DNA from: Physcomitrium patens
Taxonomy: Eukaryota > Streptophyta > Bryopsida > Funariales > Funariaceae
Reading direction: 5' to 3'
DNA length: 64,000 bases
Assembly: GCF_000002425.4 (NCBI RefSeq)
Contig: NC_037263.1
Coordinates: forward strand, 5,084,959-5,148,958
Shown: positions 1 to 14,800 of the stretch, piece after piece
How the letters are laid out: each line of letters begins with the position of its first letter
How positions within the stretch are numbered: the stretch's first letter is position 1
Program-made: the position numbers and the translations under genes
The notes under the pieces: model-generated
The model's database searches: none
What the model was told of the DNA's origin: nothing
Seen by the model: only the letters and a program-made list of their open reading frames with translations

Positions 1-329
1 TGTGAAATATGAAGAAAATTGCATTCAAGTGTATAAAAACTAGAGTTTGAAGCTATTATTAGGATTTTGGTGATATCTTAAGATCCGCAATGAATTTGTA
101 GTTGAAATTTGTTGTGGTAGTTTTCAAAAGTACATCGGTACTTCATGTAAAATTTGAATGTGTTTGAACATTATGATTGGAAGACATGAATTTTTGAAGT
201 TCAAGAATAATATCCCATAAGGATATTTAAGGATTTAGAGTTTTTATCATATTTTGGATATTGTTGGTTACTTGAGGCTTATATATTTAGTGTAATTGCT
301 CCAAAAAGGGAAATTTTATATATAAACTT

Positions 330-2400
330 AGGACTTTTTTTATTTTGAAGCTTAATTGAGTAATTAATGACAGCTAAGAGCCTAGTGTTTTCTTGAGGCA
401 AATTCTCTCAGCCCTGACATCAGTGTATAAACAATATCTACAAGAAGTATTATGTCGACTATAAGATAATTGCTTCTATTGCAAGAATAAATCTTAGAAG
501 TTAGAAGTTATCTTTTTGGGACATATTGTGTCCTCCAAAAGTATGTATATGAAATAAGATAAGGTAAAAGTAGAAGATGATTGGCCAACCTCCAAGGATG
601 CTTCTAAAGTTTGCTCATTTTTAGACCTTGTTGGATATTATTGCTATTTTGTTTGGTAATTTGTACACATTGTTGTTTCATTAATAAGCTTATTGGAAAA
701 GAGTGTTCTATTTGAATAGAAATTGGAGTAAAAAATAACCTTTGATAAGTTGAAAGAGGCACTCATTACTGCTTTAATATTACAATTATTTGATCCCAAC
801 CTTCCTTGTATATTTGATATTGATTCTTCAGACTTTGCCATCAGCACAGTCTTTCAACAAGACTTTAATAGGGGCCTTTAACTTATTGCATATAAATCAT
901 AGAAGCTCATAAGGATAGAGTGCAATTACTATATTCATGATTGAGAGCAATAAATAATTGTATATACTACAAAGATGTGGCAATACTATCTGTTGAAGCA
1001 ACTAGTGACTATTTGAACTAACCATTGGTTCTTATTAGATGATTTGCATTTAAAAAATATGACATCATGACATTATTGTTGATAAGAACAATTACATCTT
1101 TTTGATATTTAGCTTAAATATAAGGAAGAGTGGTAATACATTTAACTCGATATTTTATTATATAGACGACCATTAAAGATTGAATTGAAAGATAAGGCAG
1201 AAGTTGCTATGATTAGTAGTGTCATTTCAAATCTAACTAGAGAAGCGAAATAAAAGAAGCTACACATCAAGCTGTTTATTTCAAAATGATTATCAATTAG
1301 CTGAAGATGGATAATATATAATATCAAGATTATTATATTAGTGATGGCTTGTTTTATTTCAAAAAGAAGATTTATGTATCTAATAATATTATACTTTGAA
1401 CGTGCATACTTCAAGAAAGTCACGACATTCTAACATCTAGACATCTAAGGTATGAAAAGACTATAGAATAGATCTTGAGGATATGATTTTTGGCAAGTTT
1501 GGATCTTGATGTTCAAGCTTTTATGCGCTCCTATGAGTCATGCTAATATAATAAAGCACGCAACATAACATCTTTTAGACTATTTCAACCAATTCCACTA
1601 CATATGGTATGTTGGAAGCAGGTAATTATGAATTTTATTATATATTTATTTTAGATACCTCACAATCACACTGCAACTGCTATCTTTATGGATTGACTCT
1701 CAAAGCAACTTTACTTTGCTATAGTGTAGTCTAGTATTAATACCCAATATTTGCACAAGTCTTCTTTAATAATATCTTTTGTCACTATAGATTATCTTGT
1801 ATTATCATTTTAAATTGAGATCCATGTTTCAGGAAATTTTTTTGATAAGCTTTATTCAAGCTATTGGATATACAACTTGCCATGTCAATAGCTTTCTATC
1901 TTCAAACCAATGGACAAATAGAGCATTGTTATATTGAGGTTTGGCTACTATATGAAAATAATGTACAAAAATATTTAATGTATAATTTACTATATAATAT
2001 GATAAAAGCCACATTATTAAATTTTATTTAGTATGAGAACCTGCATAGAACCTCACTCATTATTAAGAAACAATTTGAAAATACCATAGGGAGTAAAATA
2101 AGGACGTTTTGCATTAACAGAGAGAAATTAATTATAATCGGATATTGATAAGATATTTGCATTGTTGATGCATAGAGTTAGGTAATTGGAGCCATGTTTG
2201 AAAAGTTTTTAGAAGTTTTTAGAAGTTTCTAAAATTAAGGCTATATTGATGGTCTATATCGGATCTACTATGAAACATTTTAAAAAAGACTTAAGATGAC
2301 TATATAATTAAGGCCTATTATTAAGAATATTCTAAAAAATTCTAAAATGATTGGACAAATTATAAATAAAAGTGATTAGTACTATTTGGATATCTGATCA
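330..2400 (+). mobile_element. Worn Ty3/gypsy retrotransposon fragment
   Basis: Conceptual translation of the + strand shows decayed gypsy pol in normal order: the end of the reverse transcriptase around 480-660 (resembling FLGHIV...WPT...SFL.L.GYY), RNase H around 780-1,020, the integrase zinc-binding part around 1,390-1,560 (resembling L.E.HD...GH...EKT), and the integrase core to about 2,050. It is heavily broken, with many breaks. No LTR pair was found. Its motifs look like a different gypsy lineage from the two - strand elements further right, and it is probably an old insertion. The ends are approximate. Confidence 0.75.
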
Positions 2401-5400
2401 TATATGACTGCGAACCTTTTTTTTAGTAAAGTTTGATTTTGCACTTTTATATTCCATTCTCTTTTACTTTGTTCTATCTTTCATATTCTATTTTAACTAG
2501 TTTTGTTCGATTTTTTTTTGCTCTAATTTATCTTATATTATACCGAGATTTATATTGCTATAGATTGGAAGGATCTTAGATCTTAGAGATAATCTAGTCT
2601 TGTTTTAATAAAGTTGCACATACACTTTTAAATATTGAATGGAAATTTTTATTAATAATCTTTAAGTGGTCAAATAACTATGGATCTTTAACTTGAATTA
2701 ATAGAAGCCTCAAATAATATCTTTTTTTATTACCGAAATATTAAAAATATCCATCTATGTCATTGTTGTTTCTTCTACTAATAACTTTCAATATCTCTTT
2801 GTACAATAGTATTTTTCTATATAAGGCACTTAAAGATTCTTTATTTTATATAGATTATGTGCTATGTATCATAGAACAACTATAAATACTTTGTAATTTT
2901 TGTCTTTATTCAAAAAAATTGCAAAAAACTATTTGATCTAATAAATGATCTAATCTTGTTAGTTATAACATATCTAATCTTGTTTTTTTTTTATCCAAAA
3001 AATATTGAAATGTACATATAAAATAGGCCTCTTTTTTGGAATTTGATGGTATAAATATTTGATTTTTTTCTTAAAAGATACTTTTTTTAGATTTCAAACC
3101 ATCTTGGATTTATTGTCATTGTTATAAAAATATTGGAATGCTGATAAAACCTTGTAATTGCTATAGAATTTTGAAATATTTTATCATATAACTTGTACTT
3201 TCTATATGTGATGATAGAAATAAGATCTTACATCTTAGATTATTCAATTCTTATCTTCTTTCTTTGGCTTTAATACTATAATAAATTATAATAGTATCCA
3301 TCAATCCTAGGTATAAATTGGCATATAGATTTCTTTTATTATAATATAGATATTATAAATATGACTACTCAATTGCTACCTATCTATTAACTATATATTC
3401 TTGCAATAGCTTTTTTTAATGTAAAATTATAGAATATTTGATAGGTCTTAAAAAGAATTGATAAGCAAAAAAATTTATATATGTCAATTTCTTGCCCTTC
3501 CACTCTTTTCATCTAAAATATTTTTTTATAGTAATATCTATTAATATATTTTTTGTAATTAAGCTAAGATGCCATTCAAAGGTTCTATATCAAAAAAAAG
3601 AACATAGTGAAAGATCAAATAAGTAGATAGAGTCTCATAAATCTTTTGTAATAGATAATTATTATGTAAATAAATAATAATATGACAAATTGCATTAGGC
3701 TCCAATCTATCTCTAATCAATATAATAGAAATCTCTTTAAAAATAGTCAAAAGATTATATTGGCATATAATTCTTTTTTTTCTTGAAGTACAAATAGATT
3801 ACAAGATTTGCCTCCATTGCTCCTTTATCTAATGGATAAAATAGTATTTTATGTGCATATTTGAATAATCTAATAAATAAATTATTTTTTTTCAAATTTT
3901 CTCAAATTTTTATATTATATAAATCTTGTAAAAAAAAAGATTGAAGAGGAATTTTGGTAGCAAAAAGAGTAATTAGGACATCCATATAGATGAATAGAAA
4001 TGGATGATAAAAATCTCCATTGCTATTGGCCAAAAGGCATGTCCAATGGACTTCAAGGAAGTTGCCCAAGGCCTTGTTAAGAATAAGAGTTACTCTTTCA
4101 AGGGCATTTGAACTTAAGAGGCTAAAGTTAAAAAATTTAGGATTTTAACTATGGTTTTGCTACAAATTTTGAGTGATTTGGAGTTTTTATGAAAGAAATA
4201 TAAGTGCTCAAAGTAAGGTATGGATTTTGTATCTATTGTCATTCTTTTAGACATAATGCATGCATATAAAATGTAATGAAGGATCAAAAATTGGATTTGA
4301 AGAGAATATTTTTTTGGCTATACTTTTTTATATATTTTTTGATGAATTCTAAATTAAGATGAAGGAGATATAGGAAATTGAAGTCAATGCTTGTAATCTA
4401 AAGACAAAGAAAAATATTTTGAAAGGATTTTGCTATAATTTGGATATTTTGTATAAAGTAAAGGGGATTTTGAGAACCAAGACTTTATATATATGTTAAA
4501 AATAGAGATATGGAGTTATGGAAAAATTATGGTATAAAGATGAGTTTTTGTAGGAAGCTTATGGATTTTCTTTGAGCTTATTAAAAATTAAGCTTATCAA
4601 CAAATAATTTAATTATGACTTAATATAAAAAAGGATGTTAAGGCATTTTTAGATGCTTTAAAAAGCCTTATATATAAAGCTTCTTTAATATAAAAGGATT
4701 TTATCAATATAATAACTTTTGATACTATTGCATTTATTTGGCCTCTGTAATAAAAATACATCATTTATTGAAATTTATCCGATTAATTAATATTAAATTC
4801 TCTACAACTAAATATTTGATATATTCATAGATAGAAAATCATGCCATATAACTTTGTTAGATTTTACAACTCTCTATTTACTCTAAAATTATATAGAGCA
4901 TTTTATTAAAATATATATTAGTCAATATTTAAACTTAAGTATATAAATACATGTGCAACATTATATTAATAAATTTTTTCTTAAAACTCCTTTGCTCTTG
5001 TATCATGGTTCTTAAATAAGAATCTCAAAAGCAAAGACAAAAAAATTAGAGATGATATAGAAACCTTTGCTTGAAAATAACATAGTCTAAATAATAGCAA
5101 CTTTCTTGACAATTGGGCTAAATATTTTTCAAACCAATGTAATGCATTACAATGAAATTCTAAAAAATTCATCTTATTTAGATTATGCATAACTTTAGTC
5201 CATGTTTGTCCAAGTTCTTGAAGATTTTTTTCTTGTTATAATTGCATCCTTCTACAATTTTGATGATTAATATCATCTTATTCTTCTTCATTTTTTTCAT
5301 GGTCTCTCTCACAATAATAATCAATTATTCTGCAATCAAGATTAAAATTTTTATTTATAATGGTTATATCGTTGTTTTGAGCTCCTTCCTAATTTCTTTG

Positions 5401-5640
5401 ATGTTGTTGCATAAGTATTGTGCAAAAAATTGTTTCAATTTTTTTTGATATTCTCTCATATTTTTTATATTATTGTAGAGAAATTACTCCTTGATTAATT
5501 CCAATCATTTTTAAATATAGACAACTAATAATTTCATAGGTCAACCAAATAAATATAATAATCTTATTATTAAAAATAAATAAATAAACTTGCAAGCATT
5601 AAAACTATATGTTAATAAAATTTTAATAAAACTATATTAA
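2400..5640. other. Very AT-rich stretch without a recognisable gene
   Basis: Only short stop-rich frames are present. The composition matches the worn retroelements on both sides, so this is probably further decayed transposon DNA. Around 4,600-4,760 there is TATA- and poly(A)-signal-like sequence that could be an LTR remnant. I could not pair it with a second copy. Confidence 0.5.
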
Positions 5641-5644
5641 TGAA

Positions 5645-8600
5645 GTATTTGAGCAAGGTTATATAGTACCTATAAAATAAAAATGAGCTTATATCTACTT
5701 TTAAAATCTTAAAAAGGATTCTCTAAAATCTTGATATAATTTTTTTTTCTATATGATATAATATCTTTAGGCAATCAGTAATAGCAATAGATATTGTTGA
5801 GAAAAAATTAACCCATTTATTTACTTGTGATAGATTTTGTACATAGAATAAATAAGCCATCTTGGTAAAATAATCTACTATCACAAATATAGAATCATAT
5901 ACACTTGAGATTGAAAGATCTATGATAAAATTTATAGAAATAAAAGACCATGGTTGTTTTAGAATTGATAATGGCTAAAGAAGTCCATAAGATTGATGTT
6001 GAAGAGTTTTAGATCTTAATCAAATATTATATGATTGTACAAAGTCTTTGACTGCCTTCCATATTTGAAGCTATCAGAAAGCTCTCCATATTAGCTCTAA
6101 AGTCTTATTATATCCAAAATGTCAAATTGCTTGAAAGTTAGGATGAGTTTGAAGAACACAAAATCATGCACCACCTTTTGGAATGTATAATCATCCCTCA
6201 AAATACAGTAAGTAGTTCTTGAACTCAAACTTGGAAGTATCATAAAACTTAGAAGAATTATTCTTGATATCATAAACAAGAAGATCAAAAAACATATTTG
6301 ATTAAATTTTCTTGACAAAGGTTGAATCAATAATCAATGTTGATTTTATTTCTCAAAAGTTAAAATACTCTAACTTCAAGAGAATCATTCTTTGTTGATC
6401 AAAAGATTCATTTTTTTCTTTTGATATAAGATAAGAACATCTAAAAAGGGTGTTTGATAAACCTTATTATTTTTCACGTCAATAAGTGATCTTGAAATCA
6501 AATCTTAATAAAGACATGCTCCAATAAGCTTGGCAATGATTCAAAATACTTGTCAATATGAAATATTCAAGTTTCTTGTAATTTGTATATATGATGATTA
6601 AACTTAAGGCGCTTTCTAAATAATAATGCCATTCTTGAAATGAATTTACAATTACAAGGAGTTCTTTTTCATGGATCTCATAATTAATCTCAACTATTGA
6701 AATGTTTTTGGAAAAAAAAAATACTTGATAAAGTTTGTCATCTACTCTCATTTGTGATAATATTGCATTCAAGAAAAAATCTGATGCATCTATTTTTATA
6801 AAAAATTCCTTAAAAAATCAACATGATATAAGATTGGTGTAAAAGTAAATTCTTTTTTTAAAGCATCAAATGATACTTTGGCTTTTTTATTCCATTTAAG
6901 TTTGTTTTTACAAGTCAAATATGTAAGTGGAGCTACAACTTAAAAAAAATTCTTAATAATGATTTGATATTAATTAGTAAAGCTCAAAAAGCATTGCATA
7001 TTTCTTACTATTCTTGAAATCTTTCAATTCATGATACTTTCGACCCTCTTCAAATTCATCTTTAGTACTTTGTTGGAAATAATGTATCCTAGGAAGTCAA
7101 CTTGAGTAGTTGTAGAATATACATTTTTTTAACTTGGCATATAATCTTACATCTCTAAGTTTTTTTAACACACAACAAACATGAACTTCTTAGTCTTTTG
7201 TATTTTTAGAATAAATTAAGATATCATCCAAGTAATAGATGACAAAATCATTAAGAAAATTACAAAAAATATTATTCATTTGATGTTGAAAAATAATTGA
7301 TATATTTGTGAGTCCAAAAGGCATGAAATTATATTCAAAATGCCCATACTTGGTTCAAAATATATTTTTTACTCATCTCTTTTTTTACTATATACTAGAT
7401 TATATGCTCTTTGTAGATCTATTTTTCTATAGATCTTTGCTAGATTTAATTGATAAAAAAGTCTTCAAATCAAAGATAGACAATACTTATTCTTGATAGT
7501 GATCTTGTTGAATCCTCGATAGTCCACACACATTGACAAAGATCCATCTTTTTTCTTCACAAATAAGATAGGAGCCTCGGTTAGAGATTTAAAATGACAT
7601 ATGAAATTCTTAGCCAAATTCACAATAATTTACTTTTTGAATATAGCCAACTCATTTTGTGATATACTATAGATTGGTTCAAATGGTAGTTGAGGTCTTT
7701 AGTGAAGATCAATGAAACAATCTTAAGGACAATGCTTTGGAAAAATATCTATATTCTTTTTTCAAAAATATCTTGGAAATCTTGATATTAGCTAAAAAAA
7801 AACGACTTAACATCTTTTCACCATCAAAAATAGGCATGGCATATAAAACAAAAGATAATCCTACTTTTGCAATATATATAAAAGCTCTTGTTCTTATCAA
7901 TAAGGGTTTAGATATACTAGACTTATATATTTCTACTTGATTAATGAGATTATGGATTAAACTATTAAAAAAAATAAGATTACAAGAAATCCAATCTATA
8001 TAAGGATTATATTTTTTTAACCAAGATAATCCTAATATAATTGAATTAGATAGAGATCTTATTACATTAAATAATATTATGCTATTATGATCTTTAATTA
8101 CTACATCTAAAAGAATAATTTCATACATGACATCTCTAGAAGATAGCAAACAACCATCTATGACTTCTATATGTATAGGTTTAGTTTTTTTAACTAATAA
8201 TATTTCTTGTTTTTTAACAAAATCTTCGTCTATAAAATAGGTTGAGGCTCTTGAATCTAATAAAGCTAAGACTTTGTGAATTTTTGGTCCTAAATAAATT
8301 TCTAGTATAAAATCAAGTAAGGGGTCTGAGGAAAAGATAAGACCTTTATTAGAAGTTACACAAGATTTTAGCTACATGGTCCCTATTATAGTTGGAAAAA
8401 CTTGTTTTTTGACACATTATTTTCTTTGGAGACCATGTTTTTGATTTTGTGGTAGCATTGTTTTTTTGGACAATGTTGAGTAGTGTGTTTAGCTTCTCCA
8501 CAATATAAGCACAAATCTTCTTGATGTTGTTAAGTCTTTTCTTGCTTTATGAAGAATTTAAAATGTACTATATTAATTTGCATTGATTTTAGCTTTAATG

Positions 8601-10223
8601 AATGAGTTTTTGAAAACTTAGGAACTATCATCATTATTTGATTTGTTTCTCTGTAGCTAAGTCTTTGTTCTTGACATCTTTTAAATAATCAATTATTGCA
8701 TACAATGGCTTGAATTCCAAATTGTTCCAAAAAATTTACCTTTGATATTATCAGTAAGAAATCTTTGATATTATCTTTCAACTTATATTGAAATTGATTG
8801 ATAAGGGCTTTGACATTCCAGTCCACCTCACAGGTGAGATTTTGGAATTTAGCAACACATATGGTAGTTGGCCATGATCCTTGCCATAAAAATAAAAACT
8901 TAATCTTTGCTATTCTTTCTTTATCACTTTCTTTGAATGTAGTCGTAAACACTTCTAAGAATGAATTCAAATCATGAAGAAGTCATGAATTTTTTTCTAT
9001 TAAAAGTACAAACCAAAAAAGATCACTTTTTGATAGAAGTGTGCCTATAAATTTGACTTGAATAAATCCATTAGAATATTGGAATAGATGCAATCTCAAA
9101 TAGAGTTTGACTTGTTACAAAAATCCTTGAAATTTTGATCTTATTCCATAAAACTTCTCCAACATATTAATCCTTATCTCCATCATACTTATAGAAGCAA
9201 AATTCCATGGATTTGGTTGTGAGGTTGATTTATTTGTTTCCTTCAATTATACAACTTCTTTCTATAGATTCTAAACTTCTTCCATAAGTATAGGAATAGT
9301 ACCTCCATGATTCACATTGGAAATATTTGAGATTTCTATTCTTAAAGTATTGACAAGCTCATGAAGATCTACAATAGTTGCAAATCTATTTTGACTTCTG
9401 CTAAGAGTATCATGTATAATCTTTTCTTCCATAGACAAATCAAATAAAATTAAAAAATTAAATTAGAGGAGGGTAATCTGCAACTTCTAATATCAAATGA
9501 AAATTTATATATAGAAGAATAATCCACTCTCTTTAAGGAAAAGTTCAGTACTAGAAAACAAGATTGTTTGTTTAAAGGTGAGTAGTCTGCAACCTTTAAA
9601 ATATAACAATAGAAGTAAGGTAATTCACTTATTTCTAAAATAAGATAAAAAATAGCACTCTAATCAAATTGTTAAGGACATGAATCTTGAAAAAAGAAAA
9701 AAAATCTTCAATACACTCTTGTGTCACTAAAAAGAACTAGAAAATCACTCAAAGATGATATATTGTTGAACTAGAATGGCTATTGTCAAAAATAATAAAA
9801 CTAAAAAGTCTTGAAAGAAGATTGAGGACTAGAAAGGCATTGACAATAGTAAAGAAAGCTTCACTCTTACCTCCATATATACTCTTAATTAAGAGTTACA
9901 TGGCGATGTCCTCTAGGACCTCCAAAACATGTTGACTTTGCAAGATAAATATCTTAACTCGTAAGATAATTTTTTTATATATGTGCCACATAATTAGTTT
10001 TTTCTACAAACTATCAATATGTGGTTAACTTGTTAACCAAGTTTCTAACCTACCAATCAATTACAAACACATGTTAAGACAAAGCAATGTCTATGAAGCT
10101 TCTAAGAAGCTATTCTAGAAGATATTATAAAAATTAATCTACTTTTATTTATTTTTAACTACTTCTACCTAATCATATAGGTATTTACTAGAGTATGTAT
10201 GTATATCTATGATGGCTTGTGAT
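5645..10223 (-). mobile_element. Worn Ty3/gypsy chromovirus, same family as the young element at 15.5-21.9 kb
   Basis: The sequence runs colinear with the young element: integrase around 5,650-6,300, RNase H around 6,470-6,900, reverse transcriptase around 6,950-7,620, protease around 7,950-8,300, gag with its zinc-knuckle region around 8,450-9,430, a leader to 9,669, and a 5' LTR at 9,670-10,223. The 3' end of pol and the 3' LTR are not recognisable. It is heavily broken, with many breaks. Many CpG sites of the young copy are TpG or CpA here, as expected of an old methylated insertion. Confidence 0.85.
9670..10223 (-). repeat. Old LTR of the 5.6-10.2 kb gypsy element
   Basis: About 554 bp align along the whole length with the 552-bp LTR of the young element, from the TGT(T/C)AAGGACA edge to a decayed ATG(G/A)...TGTGA end. 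The match includes the shared TATATATACT box and the run of ACTT(C)TACCTA near the end. The outer edge is approximate. Confidence 0.75.
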
Positions 10224-10479
10224 ATGGCTAAGATCTTCATTGCATTAACTATATTTTCATAACTATGAACAATCTCTTTAAAATAAAAATAATTGATCCC
10301 AATATATATGTTGGATTGTAAATTAAATGCAATTGCACAATTGGACTAATTTTTTTCATCAATGTCTATACTTGAAACATATCCTTTGAGAATATATATT
10401 TTTCAACTCATTACCAATATCAATTCCTACCAATTGCAATTATTTTCTTCACAGCCAAGATATAACTGACAATATTTTT

Positions 10480-11420
10480 GTTATCATTTTCTTTTTTACC
10501 AATGCAATAGACAACCTTCAGTTTGCATCTATAGGTATTGACTTAGATATAACCTATTTAGATAGGAATGTGGTTCAATTTAAATTAAAATACATACAAG
10601 CCTATTATAATAAAGTTAAAAAAATATTCTATTATATTTATACTATTATTGATTTCAAACTTGCATATAGAAGGACTACATCTTTAACTATTTTGAATGC
10701 TTTCGTAGATGCAAATTATACTACTGATCTTGATGATATTAATCTTCAAGTAATTATATTTTGTTCTATGTAATAGATTGATCAATTGGAGCTCAAAGAA
10801 ACAAAACTGCTTGGTGGATAGTACAATATATTTGGAATATATCACTTATTACATGGCTGCTAAAGAGATTATATAATATTATCATATGTTACAAGACCTT
10901 GATTTCCAACAACAAAAAGCTACTATTCTTTATTCAAATTCTCAAAGTACAATTCATCTTGCTATCAATTCAAAATTGCATTCACAAACCAAATATTTTG
11001 ATATAAATTATTACATAATTTGTAAGCAAATCAAAAATCATAATTTATAGATTGGTTACATTTATATAATTCCAATATTATAAATATATTTATTAGATCT
11101 TTTACTTCTAATAAGTTTAAAAGTCTATGTACTTTACTCAATATCTATTCTATTTAGTACTTCTCCATTGAAGTAGGAGTATTACTAGATGTTGTAATAT
11201 TAATGAAGAAGTTATTCTTTAGTAAGAGTGTAATAACTAATTAGTTACTTATAAGAAAGGATAACCTCTTCTTTGATATAATAATAATAGAGACAAGAAG
11301 ATAGAGTGCTTTTGTATGATTGTTGTATATTACTTGAATTAAAGAATACTAGATTGTATTTTTATAAGTATTATAGACTAGTTTATAACAAAAGTATTGA
11401 TTCTTGATAACTGTATTAAT
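10480..11420 (+). mobile_element. 3' end of a worn Ty1/copia element
   Basis: Translation shows a decayed copia RNase H. There is a stretch resembling the cluster A/F-DAN/DW region at 10,690-10,750, an ISWSSKKQ-like stretch near 10,775-10,805, an EYI...AAKEII-like stretch near 10,830-10,880, and an SAIHLA...HSQTKHFDI-like stretch near 10,930-11,005. A TGTTGTAATATTAATGAAG edge near 11,190 probably starts its 3' LTR, which may run to about 11,420. It is broken in several places and is separate from the copia element that starts at 11,566. Confidence 0.65.
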
Positions 11421-11565
11421 CTAAATAGTTTTTCAATGCAAATCTAAGGTCAAATCTAAAGTTTTTCACTTCACCATTGAATCAAAGCTTATGCTTCATC
11501 AACCTGGATTATTAAGCATTATAACATGAGCTCCGCTTTAGTAATAAAGCACATTAAATAACAAC

Positions 11566-11798
11566 TCTTGAAAACATTAAATGTAGCTGGGAGTTTCCAT
11601 ACTATTTATTATAGTTTAGAGTATTTATTGTAGCTATAATGTTTGAAATGTAGTGGAGAGACACTGTTAATCTTCTCCTCTTCTCTTTGTATAAGAGATA
11701 TAACCCTATCAATAAACTTATTTCTTGTATGTATTTACATATGTGTGCATATTACTTCTAGCTATTCTTGTCTCTCTTTTTTTAAAATATTTTTGACA
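11566..11798 (+). repeat. Left LTR of the old copia element
   Basis: About 233 bp match the right LTR at 23.29-23.59 kb. Shared segments include CATTAAATGTAGC, GTAGTGGAGAGA, ACCCTATCA(A/G)TAAACTTA and the final CTTCTAGCTA(T/C)TCTTGTCTCTC. It ends in ...GACA just before the CGTTATTAGCAC stretch, which is probably the primer-binding region. Ends are by similarity only. Confidence 0.7.
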
Positions 11799-11844
11799 CG
11801 TTATTAGCACAATTACTCTTATGCTCTAATCTTAGTTCTTAAAA

Positions 11845-11845
<1 letters not shown>

Positions 11846-11875
<30 letters not shown>
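11846..11875. repeat. Poly(A) run of 30
   Basis: An uninterrupted A30 tract lies just inside the left copia LTR. At 11,927-11,990 it is followed by an imperfect TTG/TAT trinucleotide-rich stretch. Both look like slippage products within the decayed copia leader. Confidence 0.9.
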
Positions 11876-11877
<2 letters not shown>

Positions 11878-14800
11878 TATATGCACATTTTCCTTCATTT
11901 TTTCTTCATTTTTTTTTTCTTCTTGTATTGCTGTTGTTGTTGTTATTGCTATTGTTGTTGTCTTCTATTGCTATTATTGTTGTTGTTGATGTCCTATGTT
12001 CCTGTCACTAATTGTCATCAATTGATGCATCTTTCTGTCGACTGCCACCAATTATCATGCCCTATTATTGACTGCCATTAATTGATATACCATACTGCCA
12101 AATTATTGCCAACCACTGCCAACTACCACAATCCACTGTAAATTGTTATTTTTGTGGAAAAAAAAAAAAATCCTAAATTTTTTTTAACATTTTTGATTTT
12201 AAGTTTTAATTTTATCATTCCATTTGGCTTTACATTTTAAGATGCATTTTACTCAACCTTTTTTATTTAAATTTATATTTTTGTTCACAAATTTATTTAT
12301 AATGAGTGCTTTAATATCCTCAATTACCTCCACTATGTCTCTAACTATCACTACTACATTCCAACATTTTCAAGCTCTTTTATTTCCACCATTGGCTGTT
12401 GTTAGAAATAATTATCTATTATAGATAAAAATGGCAAAAACAAATTTATTTGTAGAATAATTATCAAAAATAATTCTATTTGAAGAATCTCCTACTATAA
12501 GTACTATAATTCCTATTGCTATCAATTGAAAAGTACTTCTTTTCCTTTGTCAACATCTTGTATTTGTATTACAACATCAATATTTAGAAATAGAAGATCC
12601 AGCCAAGTTTTGGAAGAATCTTAAATCCAGGTTTAATCATCAAAAGACCATTTTCTTTCCACATGCACATCATCATTGGATATATTTATATATCTTAGAT
12701 TTTCTAAATTTAAATACTTTTAATAATAGAATATATTATATTATGTCACAACTACGGTTATATGGATAAAGTATCTTTGAAGAAAAAAAAATTGAAAAAA
12801 TTCTCTCTATATTTCTTCTTGCATCTATTGTACTTGCGCAACAATATAGGAATATGAAATTTTAGAGTCATCATGATTTCATGTCCTATCTACTTCTTAT
12901 AGAAAAAAAATGAACTACTCTTGCATAACGTAGAAGCTTATCTTATTGAAACTACAATTCTAAAATTTCATGCACTTAATATTCCAAAGCTTAAAAAATA
13001 ATTATACAAACATGGAAAAAATGCTTATAAGTACTAGATCAGTCATGATTGTAACCATTTCCACACATATGAAAAGAATTAACATTCTACAACTAATTAT
13101 AGTAGAAAATAAAAATCAAAGATGCGTTCTTACAATAAATATAGAACGATTGGACATTTGAATCATCCATGCCGTACTTCAGAATACTTTGTTAAAATAT
13201 TCTAAGAAAATAAGAAACTTTGAGCTGAGGCTTGTGAAGTTCATACCATGGATGCATCCATGGATTCAATTGGTATTGAAGATTTAGAGGCTTATATGAA
13301 TGATAAAACTTCTAATGATGAATCAAATAATACTCTCATTGGTTCTATAATAATACATATTATCTTGCAAAATAGATGGTTTTTTATAGAAATTACTTGT
13401 AGGCTCTATAATAAAATGTAAACATGCAATATTTGCATCCTCAGGACTTGAGAGTTTGATCAGCTACTGAGATGTGCGTGCTAATGGTTATCACTTCTCA
13501 ACTACAATTGTAGATAGGCAGGAGATTTTGGTTCTTGAACAAAACCACAAAGTTGTAGAAAAAGCCTTTGTTGTAACAAATGGTTTATATTAGATTGTAA
13601 TTTGACCTCTTATTATATTTAATTTTGCATCATTTATGCTAGAGAGTTGCATTTTTTTTTGTCATGGGCAATTGAGACATTTAGGATCTATATTATTTTG
13701 GAAGATAATTCTATGTATGATTGGACATAATTTAAGACCCACAAATATAGATTCTATAGAATTATGTTGTGCATATGTACAAGGCAAGATGATTGCTCAG
13801 CCTTTAATTTGGAAACTCCTACAAGAATTACCACTAATGCTTAAAAGGTTACATGGTGATATTTGTAGTCCTATTAATCTAATATTTGGACCATTTCATT
13901 ATTTTTTGGTCTGTATTGATGCATCAAGCAAACAATCTCATGTTTTATTATTATCATCTTGAAACATGGTATTTTCTAATCTTATATTTGTGCTTATTTG
14001 TTTTTGAGCACATTTCTTGATTATCCTATCAAAATATTGTATATGAATAATGCAGAAGAATTTGCATCAAAGTCCTTTAAAGACTATTATACTGCAATAG
14101 GAATTGAGTTGACATATTGTATTCCATATAAACATGCACAAAATAAACTTACATAGTCATTTATAAAGTACATACAATTCATTATTTGGCCACTCGTTCA
14201 TACAAATTCACCTGCATCTATGTGGGATTATGTAGTTTTGTATGCTTCAGCATTAATATGCCTTTGTCTTTCTTTTTTTGAAATTATTTCACCACAAGAG
14301 CTCATTTCAGGTCGTGTTCCAAATGTATCTCACATATGGGTGTTTGATTGCTGTATTTTTATTCTAGTACCAAAACCTCAATGGCATATGATTGGAGCTC
14401 ATTGACAAGAAGATATATATGTTGATTTTGATTCATCAAGCATTATTTGTATAATTAATCCATCAACTAGCACATTATTATGTGTATGTTTTCAAAATTG
14501 CCGTTTTGAAGAGAACATATTTCCATCTCTTCAAGGAGGAGTATTTAATCAAAAAAGAATTAAAGTTCTTATATTTGGAGCACCAAAAATATTTTCAATG
14601 AATCTGAATCCTAGAACATCTTTGGTTGAAAGTGAAGTTGTCAAGATTTTGTATCTAAAACGGATTGCAAATGAAACACCTGATGGCTTCAATGATGTAC
14701 CTTGGATTACAAGAGCTCCAATTAATAAGGCTCAGAATGAATCCACTCAGATTACAATACTACCAAAAAATATACCTTAGGTTCAAATATTAGCAATTAA

